This document shows positions 1 through 8,921 of a stretch of DNA of 21,886 nt, piece after piece. This stretch comes from Lachnospiraceae bacterium UBA7143. Its GTDB lineage: Bacteria > Bacillota > Clostridia > Lachnospirales > Lachnospiraceae. A program made the translations under genes and the position numbers. The first letter of the stretch is position 1. Each line of letters opens with the position of its first letter. The notes beneath the pieces were generated by a model that was not told the origin of the DNA, made no database searches, and worked only from the letters and a program-made list of their open reading frames with translations. The stretch lies in NCBI GenBank assembly GCA_002491905.1, contig DKWV01000052.1, forward strand, positions 1-21,886, read 5' to 3'.

Positions 1-71
1 GGGGGGGGTAAAATAAAAACTAAGACCCATATGGAACTGATAACGATAAGCGATGCTTGGAAGGAGAGCGT

Positions 72-3000
72 ATGAAGAGAACTTTAGGCGGGATAAGACA
101 ACTGATTTCCGTGCTGCTTGTGGCAGCGATGGTTATCACCTGCGTGCCACAGACGGGATTCCCTGTTCTGGCAGATGGGAAGGAACAGTTCAATGAAGTG
201 ATAACAGAGGATGGGCCGGATGATACGGGCGCACTGCAGGATGATGGAGAGACGGGCAGGAAAGAGTCCGGCGGGGACATACGTACGGAAGGCGGCGGAG
301 ATACTTCCGGCGAAGACACGGATGCAGGGAATGAAACGGCACCGGATGCGGGCGATGTCACTGTGGATGATATACAGTCGGATGGCAGCGGAGATACGGG
401 CGCTTCGGATGTGCCGCAGCCCGATGAGGGAGAAGATGAGGTTCCGATCTCTTATGTAGTTACGGTCATAGGTACAGGCCGGGCGGAGGTCGAGTTTGAG
501 AAGACGGTACAGGCTGCTCAGGCATACGATTTTACCGTGGAGGCGAGAGAGGGATATACGGTCGAAGATGTCAGGGTGTACAGAACATCTGAGTATGAAG
601 AACACGAGAACGATCTCGATGGTACGGCTGTCATCGGGACTGAAACGGCGGAGACGGAAACAGAGGGCAGGATACGTTATATCATTGCGGAGAATGTGAT
701 CGATGCGGACCTGACGATCGTGGTCAGTACGACCGCGTTGGAAGACGGAGCAGGCTATACGCTTGCGGCGTTTGATGAAACCGTATCGTACAATGTGGCG
801 TTGGCTGCAGAGTCTGCTCAGGCGGTTGTGGCTTACGAGGAGAGCGTCCGGGCAGGGCAGGAATACAGCTTTACGGTAAAAGCAAAGGAAACCTATGTGA
901 TCAAAGATGTCAAAGTATATAAGACATCTGATTACAGTGTGAACAAAGCGGATCTCAGTGCGGCGACGCCGATCACAGCGACGCAGGGGAATACGTCGAC
1001 GGAGGGGGAGAAGAAATACACTATCGCTGCAGATGACATCGATGCCGATATTACTATCGTGGTGATGGCTGAGGAGAATGATACAGATCAGTGCACGGTC
1101 ATGGTCGAATATCCGCGCAGCGGGGAAGCAAGAATAGGAAAGATGACATATGCTGTCGGGGACAGTACCAGATTCATTAGCGTTACATCGAAAGGAATCA
1201 CGGTCAGAAAGGGAGAGAAGGTCAGGATCAAAGCTGCCGGTATTACGGCAGGCTATGTGGTATATGTGGATAAGGGAGAGGAGGGCAAAGAATATCTTGG
1301 CTCTGACAATATCTATACGATCGGGTCTGCGGAGAATACAACAGTCAGCTTTCAGATGGAAAGTAAAAAGTTTGCGGTATCCTGCGAGGTGCTAGGTAAA
1401 AATGACGATGAGCAGGTGACGGTTACGATTCCCGGTTCTACGGTGGGTGATCTGAGCGGAGAGGTTGAAGCCAATGCGGCGTTGCGGGTAAGTGCGAGGG
1501 TTGTCCTTTCTGACAGTAATAGTCGCCGGGTAGGTGGAGCGACTTATCAGATCGGAGAAGGGCAGCCGGTTTCAGTCCAACTTACGGATAACCAAAAAAT
1601 GGGTAAGAGTGTCATAAGTATATCGATCCCCCGGGATGTCATCACAGGGGATGTTAAGATCAAGGTCATGTTTGAAGACATTCCGAAGTATAAGGTTACC
1701 TTCGATTATGACAGTGAGAGAGTACAGATTCAGTTTGCGTCATCAGGGTTGAATCTGGAAAGTGATAACAGCATTGAGGTGCTGGATGGAAGTAGGGACG
1801 CGAGAAGCTTGCAGTTTAAACCTGTCTTTACTGAGGCCGGGAAAATGTTCAAGGTGGTGCAAGTGACAGCGAATGGCACGGTTTTGAAGCCAGGTGAGGA
1901 GACCGGGAGGTATTTGCTGAAGAACATCACCGAAGCGGTTAACGTCGAAGTTACTATCAGACTGGATGAAACAAAATGCAACAGTCTTACGATTGCAGCG
2001 GACGGACATCAGGATGCTTTTACAGCATCTGTCACAGGGCTCATGGACGGCGATGACGACTATGGCAAGGAAAATGTGACATACGAGGCGGGTGATAAAG
2101 TACTGACGCAGGCTGATCAGCTCACGGCGGTAATCAAGTTGAGTGATGGCTATCAGATCGATAAGGTAGAAGCGGAAGGCAAAGAATTATCGCCGGAGTC
2201 TGTGAATGCCGAGAAAAAGGAAAGCACTTTTCTGGTTCCCTTGCGGGGCGTGAATGAGCAGTATGGCAGGAAAACGTTGACAGTGTACACGGCACCCGAA
2301 CCTGCTAAGGTGGATAAGACAGTACAGTTTTCACGTGCGGCTGACAATCAGTCCGCCAAAGTGGATGTAAACGAGACAGACAAAATTAAAAAGACGGAGT
2401 CAGAAGATCTTTATACCATAGAGCAGGGCGCTACCTACTTTGACTTTGCAGTCACGATGGAAGGCAGCGAGTATGATCCCGTGCTCAGGTATGCAGATGC
2501 GGACAACAGTGGACAGGAAGGCACAGACATCTTTTTCCGGGGAAAGGAAGGCAACACGTATCGCTATTCTCTGGCGGCAACAAACCTGCCGAAAAATACA
2601 GTGATCCAAATGTACAGAAAAGAAGTGACCCAGACGGTTCAGGTCAACTATGACCGAACGGAAGTGAAGGTCAGCAGCGCGAAAATTGGCATAACCCCGA
2701 TTGAAGGTACGCCGGTTGCGAAAAAAGGTATCAGCTATACGGTTCCCCGTGGACATACGATCTCTATCCGGGTGGATGCGGAGGAAAACTGCCAGATTGT
2801 CAGCGCTCAGACTACGATGGACGGCAGTACCAGGACAGAGAAGACGGAAATATCGGGATTCACCTTCTTTGTGACGGCGGATGCGGATTCTGTCACCGAA
2901 ATTGAGTCTACCGGCTTACTCAGTGTGCGGCCTTTGGAAGAAGTGGGCGGCGGCGTGATGACCCCGGTAAGCGGCGTATATCATGTAAGCTGTTATAAAT

Positions 3001-6000
3001 CCTACCGTGGCGGCGTGATGGAGGGAACCGGTCCATTTTTCCATGATAGGGTTGAGGTGAAGGTGAATGGCAAGACGGTTGACCAGGGTTCGGAAGAGTC
3101 ACAGGGGGTTGAGGTGCGGGACGAATCCACTTCCTTTGTCCTTGGGCTTTCGGAAGAAGCAGCGACTAAGACAATAGAAGTGAATTTATATACAATAGAA
3201 GGAGAGGATGACGAGGAGGCTGGTACCAGGGCGAAAGAGATCAAGGTGGCTTCCTACAAATTGCAGGTATCTGCCGTGCTGGCTGACAAAGATGTCAGTA
3301 TTAACGGCGGCAATGAAATTATGCAGTCTATCGATACTGTTGTTGGCAGTTATAAAATTGCTGTAACCAAAAACACTGATGTGAACGACCTTGGGTTTGA
3401 GATTCCCGCGGGCGATGACAACAAAGACGTCGTAAGAGCTGCCGAAATTGTAAATGGTATGCTGCAGATTACAACAGGTTTTGGCGCGGGCGAGAGCACG
3501 GAATTGAAGGTTTACACTGAGGCGGATGGGACAAAAAGGTACATTCAGAAGGACGATAAAGATCTGACAGTCAAGGTGACAGCCGCTCCGTTGCTTGAAA
3601 ATACAAAATACCAGCCAACGGTTAAACAGGCGTCTTCCACAGACGTGTCCATAACTCTTTCTCTGGGTGCTAAGGGCGTTCCAGCGCATAAAGATGGCAA
3701 GGTGTATTATGAGGTTAAGCTGACGCCAAATCTGGCGACTGTTGCGGCGGAAGATAAGGGAAAACTTCTGGAGACAGTTCCGGTGCAGTATGTTTTGAAG
3801 ACAGGCGATGCGCAGGAGGCGATGATTTATGTGGGTGCAAACGGCAGTGTTGCCAACCCTGCGTATGGAGGAGGCACAGCATGCCAGTATGGCGTGGATG
3901 TCAGACTGGTACACTCGGATGTTGAGGCCATAAACGGCAATATTGCACCGGCAAATATAAAAGGCGGGAGCAAGCCGTTCCACAAGGATGCTGGCAAGGA
4001 TTTTGCCACTAAAAATCCAACCTATGAGACCAATCTGAAACTGAAGAAGGCAGCGTCTGTTATATACACAACCCAGCAAAATGTAGTGATTGCAACTCCT
4101 GTCTTCAGTAAAGAAACAACCTATACCGTACTGCCTGACGGCGGCGTGGAGGATACTACGGCAGGACTTGGAGACGGGCAGCAACTGACTTTTACGATTG
4201 AAGGGAACCAGGTAAAGGCATCTGCTACGAAAGACACTGCGCTTGGCAAGCATACGATTCAGGTTACGGCAGCCACTACCGGTACGGATGCGGATGGCGT
4301 TCCAACCATGTATGCTTCCAGAGCGACGATAGTTATTACGGTAGCGAGAGGCATTGAGGATATAAAACTCAACATACCCACTGACTCTATTTATTATCCG
4401 AACAAAGCGGTTACGCTGAAAACCACTGTAGATTATAATATAACCAGAAAAGACAGCAACCCGAAGGATAGTGCGCCGAAGGCGAAGAAGGTCGAGTATA
4501 GGCTGGTAGATACGAGCGTAGAGAGAGACAGCCTGGCGGATCTGAAAGCTTTAAATGATGTGGTTGAGGCTGCTGTCGTTAAAGATGGCGTTAAAATTGA
4601 TAAGAACGGTAAGATTTCCGTTCCGAAGAACTATAAGGTGACGGCGGACAGCTCCTTTAAAGTTCTGGTAAAAGCAGCTGATTTTGGCGACAATGAAGTA
4701 TTTGACCTGAGTGATCCGATTACGATTACCCGTGATTACATGCAGATTGGAAAAGCTCTGCTCCTCAGGGAAGAGAACGGAAGCTATCAAGTGATTGATG
4801 TCGACAATAATGAAGTGGATGCTTCCGTACTTAACGGTGCGCAGATGATGGCTTTTACGGAGGGGTTGGCGGCAAAGAAGAGCTATACCGAGGCTGAGCT
4901 TGAAAAGTATCGGCTGACGAAGAACCTGACCTATGTTTCTGCCAACAAAAAGACGCTTGATATCGATTCCAACGGCATTATTAGGGTGAATGCCCCGGCG
5001 AAGAAAGTGAAGCTGACAGTGGCTCCTGCTGATGGAAGCAGCGCTGACAGGAAACTTAACACGACCAGAACGATTACGGTAACTGTCAAGTACGATACTA
5101 CCGGCGAGTTAGGTTTGCAAATCGACAAGATCAATATAGTGAAGGAAGATAATACGCCCACCAGAACCTTTGCTGTAGAAGAAGTGGAAAAAGATAAGGG
5201 AATCACTTACAATGATTCTTCGGCGGCAGTCTTTGCGTTGAACTTAAAGCATAAGACGGGCGAGACTTGGAATGATGTGCCGTATTTTACTGACTACAAG
5301 CTTACCGTGACGAAAGGAAAGGTGCTGTCCACCAGTAAAAAGGAAGGCATACAGACAATAATCACCGCCAATGATAAGCTGACCACGGTCAAATTGACTT
5401 ACAAAGTTTATGATCAAGCCAGTAAAAAATATGTATCCAGGACAAAAGAATATAAACTGACGAATGCGGGATTGGCGGAGACAACGGTTAAGGCTCCCAA
5501 GATTGCTTTCCGCGACCGAAGAGACACCATACAGGCAAACTATAATATCTGCGACAAGACGCTGGAAAGGAACCAGGAAGGTGCCCCGGTTGGCAGATAT
5601 ATCGGCTTTAACCTGACGCCAAATGGTCAAAAATATCCGTTGGATTTTGAAAGCGGAAAAGACCAGGATGGAAATGATCTGTATGTGAAAGTAGATGTGG
5701 ACTGGTCGGTGATGACGCCCAAGAACGAAAAGGTACTGGAAGAACTTGCAGATTCCATGAATCCAAAAGGGTGTTTTAAATTGAACAGCAGGGGGAATTA
5801 CGGCGGCTATGTACATCTTGCTTTTGCGAACGATGCGGTTTTGACGCCCGGCAGCTATAAGCTGAAGGTGTGCATTGGCACGGTTAACGATGACCGTGAG
5901 TTCATCCTTGCGGCACAGCCTGCGGCAATGACGATCAAAGTTGCGAAAGATAAGGCATTGTCCTTTAAGCCGGTTACATCCTATAAGATTTCCGCGAAGG

Positions 6001-8537
6001 ATAACGGTTATGCGGTTTTGACAGGTAAAGGCAGCTACGATACGGTAACCTTCAGCGCTTTACAGAATGACAATGTCAGGGGCAGACTGAAAGGCCGACC
6101 GAATGCTTTTAAAACTTATTTTGCGCTGGGAACGGACGGGAAAGGCAACCAGATTCTGAAATTGACAGATAATTGTTTTGAGAATGGGGCGCTCAAGGAG
6201 ATCCCGAAAGAGGATCTGACTGGTTATGTGAGCTATGAGGTGAGCTATAAGTATGAGAAGAATGCGCCCAGGCTTAAAGGTATTGTAAAAATCAGCGTGA
6301 AGCTGGAGGAAAAACCCATCGCAAAATACGCGATTACCAACGCGACGACATTCAAGGAGGCAGGTGCGGTGGCAAATGTGACCGTAAGCGCCAACAAACA
6401 ACCGATTTCCGTTGCCTATGCTGTTGTGAAGGGTGTAGATCACGGTAAATGGCAGGTGGTTTCCAAAGACAGCGCCGGCGAGTGGACTACAACTGCGCAG
6501 ACAGCCGGCAGTGTTATTTCTCTGCAGCATACGGACGCTATGGAAAATAAGAGCGCGAAAGTAACGCTGCTTGTCATTCCGGGGGACAGCTATTATCGCA
6601 CGAAGATTGAGGCCGAAACGGATGACGCAAAGAAAAGAGCGATAATCGGAAAATACGGCGTGGAACTTAAGACGACTATCACGCTCAGCGGCCAGGAGGC
6701 AGCCACTAAGAGAATTGCGGTCGACAAAGCGGATACGACACAAAAGTTTATGACAAAATGGCAGGAGTCTGCAAGCGGTGTGCAGAGCGGCTACGATGCA
6801 ACAAATGAAAATTACTGCATCAACGTTCCGTATACAGAACTTTATGGCAATGCGTCGGCGGGTATCAAGGGAATTAAGACCATCGTAGGCAACCAATATA
6901 CGGATCTGATCAACTTCGACAAGGCGGATGGGAAGAACGCGATTTCCATTTCCATGAATAAACGCAGGTTTATGGAGAAGGTAGATGAGAAGGAACGCGA
7001 TTTCTATACAATTAAGGATCCGGACTATTATGACACTTACGTTCCAAAAACGATAAATGTCACCGCGAGGGTCTGTTACGGAGGAACAGCAGCAGAACCT
7101 ACTGCTCCCAGTGATGATATCACATTTAAGCTGACGCTGCCGGAATATCCAAAGTTCAGATCGTCTTATGGATACAAGACAGACTACGAGCAGGCATTTG
7201 AGTACATCGAAGAGCTGGAAGAAAAAATATCAGACTTCATCGCAGGAAATATGCAGAAGTATGACTATTACTATATGCAGAAGCTGGAAAGTGACGAGCT
7301 GGATAAAAGCATAAAGAAAGATGTAAAGCAGCATCTGGAGGATCGTATCCGGTTTTATGTGGGTGATGATTCCGGTATTGACATGAGAGACCTGCAGGGG
7401 CGGATGACCATCGGCACTACCGCGGCTAATTACACGGCGCCGACAGATATTATGCCAGGTGTCGTAAAAATCCGCGTGAAGTTTACGAATGGAATGGAAG
7501 GAGACCTCAGACAGGAGAACAGCGTCGTATTCTTTATAAACCTTCCGCCGTTCGGGGCTAAAGCGGACAGCGTGAAGCCACAGGTTGAGGCGTTCCTGAA
7601 TCAGGTGGTAATTACCAACAAGACAACCAGAGAAAGCCTTTTGACGGATCTGAAGTCGTATGTGGAAAAAGACGCGGTATATGATGCCGATCAGATTAAG
7701 TATACATTTACGACATTTGACATGGTGCCCGCTACGCTTGAGAACCCTGGCAGCCTCTCGCTGGTTGTTGAGATACGTAATGTTGCGGACGGTGGTAACC
7801 CTGCCTTGGTGGAGAGGACGGGAGACCGTGCGCTTGCGATCCGGGCTCTGCTCAGTGAGGAAGAAGCAATCGAGGCGGTTTCGGAGGCGGTTGGCGCGAG
7901 TGGTTCTAATGCCGCGAACGTCATCAAGAGGCTGGCGAAAACGAATGAACCGGGGTATGCGTACTATGATGTTCTGGAAGCTGCTGAGAAGGCTGTTGAA
8001 GGCAATCCATATATCGTAACTTACGCGAAGAAAACGACCGGTGATCCGACGATGAATGATTTTAACTTTGTGTCGGCGAAAAGGACGGCAGAAGGATCAA
8101 TCAGCTTCAAATTAATTGTAAAGAGGGAGGATGATACGTTTCTTGATCCGGACAATCCGTCAAAAGGCATCGTTTCCGTAGGGGAAACAAAGCTGGCCGC
8201 GATTCCCGATCTGCTTACGCGGGATCAGGCGGGAGACAAGGTCAATGAATGGCTTGAGGCAAATACGCTTCAGGCAGGGGAAGACGCGTCGGACGCTTCT
8301 CTATCAAAGGTTCTTAAGAACGGAGTAACGGCAGAGGATATTTTGAATGCGATCACTGTGCCGGGTTGTGTGCCGCCGACAAGTCTGATTTCGGTCCGCG
8401 TGGAGAACATTAAATGCAAGGATGCGACAGACAGTGAGGCTGGCCGTATAACGGGAAAAATCTACCTGCGCGACCAGACCCGTGCCTGTACGGAGATGAC
8501 AATGGATAGAGTTATTCCCGCGCTGCCCCGTACATAA
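72..8537 (+). CDS. Giant secreted multi-domain Ig-like/repeat surface protein
   Basis: This codes for about 2,821 residues. The start is ATG 72, five nt after AAGGAG (61-66); an in-frame TTG at 57 lies upstream of that site and is unlikely. Residues 1-34 form a signal peptide: basic MKR, a hydrophobic core, then a probable cut after VLA. Residues 35-125 are an Asp/Glu/Gly/Thr-rich linker. Two homologous modules follow (about residues 143-334). The centre (about 340-2370) is beta-rich, with Big-like signatures such as KIDKNGKISVP (near 4591) and LDIDSNGIIRV (near 4954). The C-terminal 450 residues are four modules, each helical then beta-stranded. I see no LPXTG, SLH repeats, choline- or peptidoglycan-binding repeats, or C-terminal membrane segment. 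It is exported and probably adhesive or structural, which is inferred from architecture only. No catalytic motif was recognised. It appears monocistronic, with a terminator right after it; its promoter is not clear within the first 56 nt. Confidence 0.9.
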   Translation: MKRTLGGIRQLISVLLVAAMVITCVPQTGFPVLADGKEQFNEVITEDGPDDTGALQDDGETGRKESGGDIRTEGGGDTSGEDTDAGNETAPDAGDVTVDDIQSDGSGDTGASDVPQPDEGEDEVPISYVVTVIGTGRAEVEFEKTVQAAQAYDFTVEAREGYTVEDVRVYRTSEYEEHENDLDGTAVIGTETAETETEGRIRYIIAENVIDADLTIVVSTTALEDGAGYTLAAFDETVSYNVALAAESAQAVVAYEESVRAGQEYSFTVKAKETYVIKDVKVYKTSDYSVNKADLSAATPITATQGNTSTEGEKKYTIAADDIDADITIVVMAEENDTDQCTVMVEYPRSGEARIGKMTYAVGDSTRFISVTSKGITVRKGEKVRIKAAGITAGYVVYVDKGEEGKEYLGSDNIYTIGSAENTTVSFQMESKKFAVSCEVLGKNDDEQVTVTIPGSTVGDLSGEVEANAALRVSARVVLSDSNSRRVGGATYQIGEGQPVSVQLTDNQKMGKSVISISIPRDVITGDVKIKVMFEDIPKYKVTFDYDSERVQIQFASSGLNLESDNSIEVLDGSRDARSLQFKPVFTEAGKMFKVVQVTANGTVLKPGEETGRYLLKNITEAVNVEVTIRLDETKCNSLTIAADGHQDAFTASVTGLMDGDDDYGKENVTYEAGDKVLTQADQLTAVIKLSDGYQIDKVEAEGKELSPESVNAEKKESTFLVPLRGVNEQYGRKTLTVYTAPEPAKVDKTVQFSRAADNQSAKVDVNETDKIKKTESEDLYTIEQGATYFDFAVTMEGSEYDPVLRYADADNSGQEGTDIFFRGKEGNTYRYSLAATNLPKNTVIQMYRKEVTQTVQVNYDRTEVKVSSAKIGITPIEGTPVAKKGISYTVPRGHTISIRVDAEENCQIVSAQTTMDGSTRTEKTEISGFTFFVTADADSVTEIESTGLLSVRPLEEVGGGVMTPVSGVYHVSCYKSYRGGVMEGTGPFFHDRVEVKVNGKTVDQGSEESQGVEVRDESTSFVLGLSEEAATKTIEVNLYTIEGEDDEEAGTRAKEIKVASYKLQVSAVLADKDVSINGGNEIMQSIDTVVGSYKIAVTKNTDVNDLGFEIPAGDDNKDVVRAAEIVNGMLQITTGFGAGESTELKVYTEADGTKRYIQKDDKDLTVKVTAAPLLENTKYQPTVKQASSTDVSITLSLGAKGVPAHKDGKVYYEVKLTPNLATVAAEDKGKLLETVPVQYVLKTGDAQEAMIYVGANGSVANPAYGGGTACQYGVDVRLVHSDVEAINGNIAPANIKGGSKPFHKDAGKDFATKNPTYETNLKLKKAASVIYTTQQNVVIATPVFSKETTYTVLPDGGVEDTTAGLGDGQQLTFTIEGNQVKASATKDTALGKHTIQVTAATTGTDADGVPTMYASRATIVITVARGIEDIKLNIPTDSIYYPNKAVTLKTTVDYNITRKDSNPKDSAPKAKKVEYRLVDTSVERDSLADLKALNDVVEAAVVKDGVKIDKNGKISVPKNYKVTADSSFKVLVKAADFGDNEVFDLSDPITITRDYMQIGKALLLREENGSYQVIDVDNNEVDASVLNGAQMMAFTEGLAAKKSYTEAELEKYRLTKNLTYVSANKKTLDIDSNGIIRVNAPAKKVKLTVAPADGSSADRKLNTTRTITVTVKYDTTGELGLQIDKINIVKEDNTPTRTFAVEEVEKDKGITYNDSSAAVFALNLKHKTGETWNDVPYFTDYKLTVTKGKVLSTSKKEGIQTIITANDKLTTVKLTYKVYDQASKKYVSRTKEYKLTNAGLAETTVKAPKIAFRDRRDTIQANYNICDKTLERNQEGAPVGRYIGFNLTPNGQKYPLDFESGKDQDGNDLYVKVDVDWSVMTPKNEKVLEELADSMNPKGCFKLNSRGNYGGYVHLAFANDAVLTPGSYKLKVCIGTVNDDREFILAAQPAAMTIKVAKDKALSFKPVTSYKISAKDNGYAVLTGKGSYDTVTFSALQNDNVRGRLKGRPNAFKTYFALGTDGKGNQILKLTDNCFENGALKEIPKEDLTGYVSYEVSYKYEKNAPRLKGIVKISVKLEEKPIAKYAITNATTFKEAGAVANVTVSANKQPISVAYAVVKGVDHGKWQVVSKDSAGEWTTTAQTAGSVISLQHTDAMENKSAKVTLLVIPGDSYYRTKIEAETDDAKKRAIIGKYGVELKTTITLSGQEAATKRIAVDKADTTQKFMTKWQESASGVQSGYDATNENYCINVPYTELYGNASAGIKGIKTIVGNQYTDLINFDKADGKNAISISMNKRRFMEKVDEKERDFYTIKDPDYYDTYVPKTINVTARVCYGGTAAEPTAPSDDITFKLTLPEYPKFRSSYGYKTDYEQAFEYIEELEEKISDFIAGNMQKYDYYYMQKLESDELDKSIKKDVKQHLEDRIRFYVGDDSGIDMRDLQGRMTIGTTAANYTAPTDIMPGVVKIRVKFTNGMEGDLRQENSVVFFINLPPFGAKADSVKPQVEAFLNQVVITNKTTRESLLTDLKSYVEKDAVYDADQIKYTFTTFDMVPATLENPGSLSLVVEIRNVADGGNPALVERTGDRALAIRALLSEEEAIEAVSEAVGASGSNAANVIKRLAKTNEPGYAYYDVLEAAEKAVEGNPYIVTYAKKTTGDPTMNDFNFVSAKRTAEGSISFKLIVKREDDTFLDPDNPSKGIVSVGETKLAAIPDLLTRDQAGDKVNEWLEANTLQAGEDASDASLSKVLKNGVTAEDILNAITVPGCVPPTSLISVRVENIKCKDATDSEAGRITGKIYLRDQTRACTEMTMDRVIPALPRT
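498..1073 (+). repeat. Tandem duplicated N-terminal module in the giant secreted protein
   Basis: Two copies of an approximately 80-residue module lie head to tail, at 498-740 and 837-1073. Shared landmarks, in order, are a YxFTV strand, DVxVY followed by TS and Y, DL, TEG, and a closing IDADxTIVV. By hand alignment roughly half the residues are identical. The copies have diverged at DNA level, so this is an old duplication rather than a recent slippage event. Confidence 0.75.
7190..8534 (+). repeat. Four degenerate C-terminal modules (helical half plus beta half)
   Basis: Approximate boundaries are 7190-7555, 7556-7847, 7848-8208 and 8209-8534, giving units of about 97-122 residues. Each begins with a predicted helical stretch (for example EEAIEAVSEAVGA, or RDQAGDKVNEWLEA). 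Each then passes through a linker with a Pro/Thr turn, continues with a strand containing a G-x-hydrophobic-x-hydrophobic pattern, and closes on a hydrophobic strand, which is IPDL or IPAL in the last two. Sequence identity between units is low; the call rests on the repeated secondary-structure rhythm. Confidence 0.5.
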
Positions 8538-8550
8538 CAGGCAGAAGAAG

Positions 8551-8591
8551 CCTCTCCCTGAGATTTTTTCGTATCTCAGGGAGGGGTTTTT
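8551..8591 (+). terminator. Rho-independent terminator of the giant surface-protein gene
   Basis: A 14-bp stem pairs 8551-8564 with 8573-8586 (one G-T wobble), with an 8-nt loop and then five T residues (8587-8591). It begins 14 nt after the TAA stop of the giant gene. Confidence 0.9.
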
Positions 8592-8592
8592 C

Positions 8593-8630
8593 AGGAGGAA
8601 AAAATGGCATATTCTATAACAATTCTATAA
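8593..8630 (+). other. Strong ribosome binding site with an 8-codon micro-ORF
   Basis: A full AGGAGG (8593-8598) stands five nt before ATG 8604, which opens an eight-codon frame (MAYSITIL) ending at TAA 8630. It lies between the terminator of the giant gene and the tRNA promoter, so no upstream transcript obviously covers it except read-through. It may be a leader-peptide relic, the remnant of a lost gene start, or chance. No function is claimed. Confidence 0.2.
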
Positions 8631-8647
8631 AAATTTTCATAAAACAC

Positions 8648-8676
8648 TTGCCAAATGGCATAATATCCTTTATAAT
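8648..8676 (+). promoter_or_regulatory. Sigma-A promoter for tRNA-Gln
   Basis: The -35 box is TTGCCA (8648-8653) and the -10 box is a consensus TATAAT (8671-8676), with a 17-nt spacer. Initiation is expected around 8683, a few bases before the mature tRNA 5' end at 8690. Confidence 0.75.
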
Positions 8677-8689
8677 CGTTAATTGTCAA

Positions 8690-8761
8690 TGGGCTATCGC
8701 CAAACGGTAAGGCAACGGACTCTGACTCCGTCATTTCAAGGTTCGAATCCTTGTAGCCCAG
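8690..8761 (+). tRNA. tRNA-Gln (anticodon CUG)
   Basis: The 72-nt cloverleaf can be drawn by eye. The acceptor stem pairs TGGGCTA (8690-8696) with TAGCCCA (8754-8760), leaving G as discriminator. The anticodon arm is ACGGA-CTCTGAC-TCCGT, giving anticodon CTG, which reads CAG (Gln). The T arm holds the standard GGTTCGAATCC. CCA is not encoded, since the discriminator is followed by CTTGG, so tRNA nucleotidyltransferase must add it. The gene stands alone with its own promoter and terminator. Many Firmicutes rely mainly on tRNA-Gln(UUG), so this CUG isoacceptor probably adds capacity for CAG codons. Confidence 0.95.
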
Positions 8762-8768
8762 CTTGGAA

Positions 8769-8806
8769 ACCTCTGATGAGTGTGAACTTGTCAGGGGTGT
8801 TTTTTT
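8769..8806 (+). terminator. Rho-independent terminator after tRNA-Gln
   Basis: The stem pairs 8769-8781 with 8786-8798 (about 13 bp including several G-T wobbles) around a GTGA tetraloop. It is followed by a T-rich tract (8798-8806, with one G). It starts eight nt after the tRNA 3' end. Confidence 0.8.
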
Positions 8807-8843
8807 ACACGGGAAGGCCGTGCTTTGCGTTTGGGAATTCATA

Positions 8844-8872
8844 TTGTTAAAATGCGGTTTTTTTTGTATACT
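8844..8872 (+). promoter_or_regulatory. Probable sigma-A promoter of the hydE operon
   Basis: TTGTTA (8844-8849) and TATACT (8867-8872) are separated by 17 nt, downstream of the tRNA terminator and about 50 nt before the hydE start. The predicted leader is about 43 nt, and I see no riboswitch-like structure in it. Confidence 0.55.
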
Positions 8873-8921
8873 TATAGATGTGACCGAAGCGGAAAAGGGC
8901 AAAACAGATACGGGAGGCTCT

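Noticed and set aside
3186..4253. Long open frame on the minus strand inside the giant gene (and similar ones at 6060-6896 and 18658-19785)
   Set aside because: They are antisense to strongly supported genes, with composition typical of reverse-strand shadows and no plausible ribosome binding sites or domains.
8690..8761. tRNA-Gln as attachment site of a mobile element
   Set aside because: No integrase, no duplicated tRNA 3' end that I could find, and no compositional break on either side within the window.
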